Positions 50,497 to 50,781 of a DNA stretch of 50,781 bases are shown piece by piece. The notes beneath the pieces were generated by a model. It did no database searches. It had not been told where the DNA came from and saw only the letters and a program-made list of their open reading frames with translations. The stretch is taken from assembly GCA_017466825.1 (NCBI GenBank), contig JAFTTJ010000015.1, forward strand, positions 1 through 50,781, written 5' to 3'. Position 1 is the first letter of the stretch. The number at the start of each line of letters is the position of its first letter. This DNA comes from Clostridia bacterium (GTDB lineage: Bacteria > Bacillota > Clostridia > Christensenellales > Borkfalkiaceae). Position numbers and translations under genes: made by a program.

Positions 50497-50781
50497 GATT
50501 TCGTAGACCTTATTGGTTACTCTTTTCGAGTTGTTTTAAAGGTTTAGATACGAGCAAAAGAAGGCTCGCTTTTAATTGACGGACACAATAGACCTTGTTG
50601 GTCATTGGGGTCGAAAACTAAAAGCAGTAACGCTCTTTTGCGAAGTAGATAAGACTTTAAACCCGTTTAAAGGCTTAGATGCGAGTTAGCCAAGGCTCGT
50701 GAGCCTGAAAAGACTTGGTTGACCTTGTCGGTCACCAAGGTTTTGAAGGCGATACAGTAACGCAGGCTAACGAAGTATATA
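50497..50781. repeat. Structured repeat family at the right end
   Basis: A diverged 85-bp-type unit lies at about 50500-50590 with the GCGAGC-like/GCTCGC stem (here CGAGC/GCTCG), followed by a variant with AGTAACG and GCGAAGTAGATAA, then the GGCTCGTGAGCC module and the CTTGGTTGACC/GGTCACCAAG stem. It matches 211-331 closely. The window ends inside it. Confidence 0.85.

Overview
The window reads as a chromosomal contig from a Gram-positive, Clostridia-like bacterium of the Bacillota, possibly an uncultured gut lineage near Christensenellales (inference, moderate confidence). Supporting signs are AAGGAG-type ribosome binding sites, sigma-A promoters, many lipoproteins with lipobox signals, an InlB-type (Flg_new) repeat, BspA-type leucine-rich repeats, and a long Opp operon. 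No tRNA, rRNA, CRISPR array, phage gene or transposase gene is visible. Both window ends lie in the same family of structured intergenic repeats, so they may be assembly break points.

Layout. (1) 1-331: an 85-bp tandem repeat with three small stem-loops per unit, followed by a related module that runs into the stop codon of the first gene. (2) 329-19307, minus strand: one tightly spaced unit of ten genes, read from right to left. They are a lipoprotein with an InlB-like repeat, oppA, oppB, oppC, oppD, oppF, a 98-aa membrane protein, a 2488-aa surface subtilase with about thirty LRR_5 repeats, a 194-aa single-pass protein and a 764-aa lipoprotein. The likely theme is cleaving protein at the cell surface and importing the peptides. 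(3) 19308-19925: an AT-rich divergent intergenic region with about seven copies of an AAAATTTTAAGGT-like motif. (4) 19926-21203, plus strand: a ferritin-like diiron protein with its own promoter and a strong terminator. (5) 21403-23966: an unusual nuclease gene made of nine 70-aa zinc-ribbon modules around a Vsr/DUF559-like nuclease core. It lies between the intact 3' end of capG and a short displaced copy of a capG-type 3' end. (6) 23967-50191, minus strand: a surface polysaccharide operon of about 26 kb driven by a consensus promoter (TTGACA, 17 nt, TATAAT) just upstream of its first gene. (7) 50192-50781: that promoter, two tandem terminators, a REP-like palindrome, and the structured repeat family again.

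The polysaccharide operon has a PLP aminotransferase, a short initiating phosphoglycosyltransferase, a GNAT acetyltransferase, ten glycosyltransferases, a Wzy/O-antigen-ligase-type protein, two epimerase/reductases, two left-handed beta-helix acyltransferases, a Wzm/Wzt ABC exporter whose Wzt has a C-terminal cargo domain, a CapE-CapF-CapG set for UDP-N-acetyl-L-fucosamine, a GalE-type epimerase with a WbpO/TviB-type dehydrogenase that fits a UDP-N-acetylhexosaminuronate, and a nucleotidyltransferase-fold protein.

The most unusual item is the zinc-ribbon-array nuclease. Its modules show clear recombination at the DNA level, and its flanks suggest insertion at the 3' end of a capG/wecB gene. 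It is a candidate selfish or defence-type nuclease; no function is proven by the sequence.
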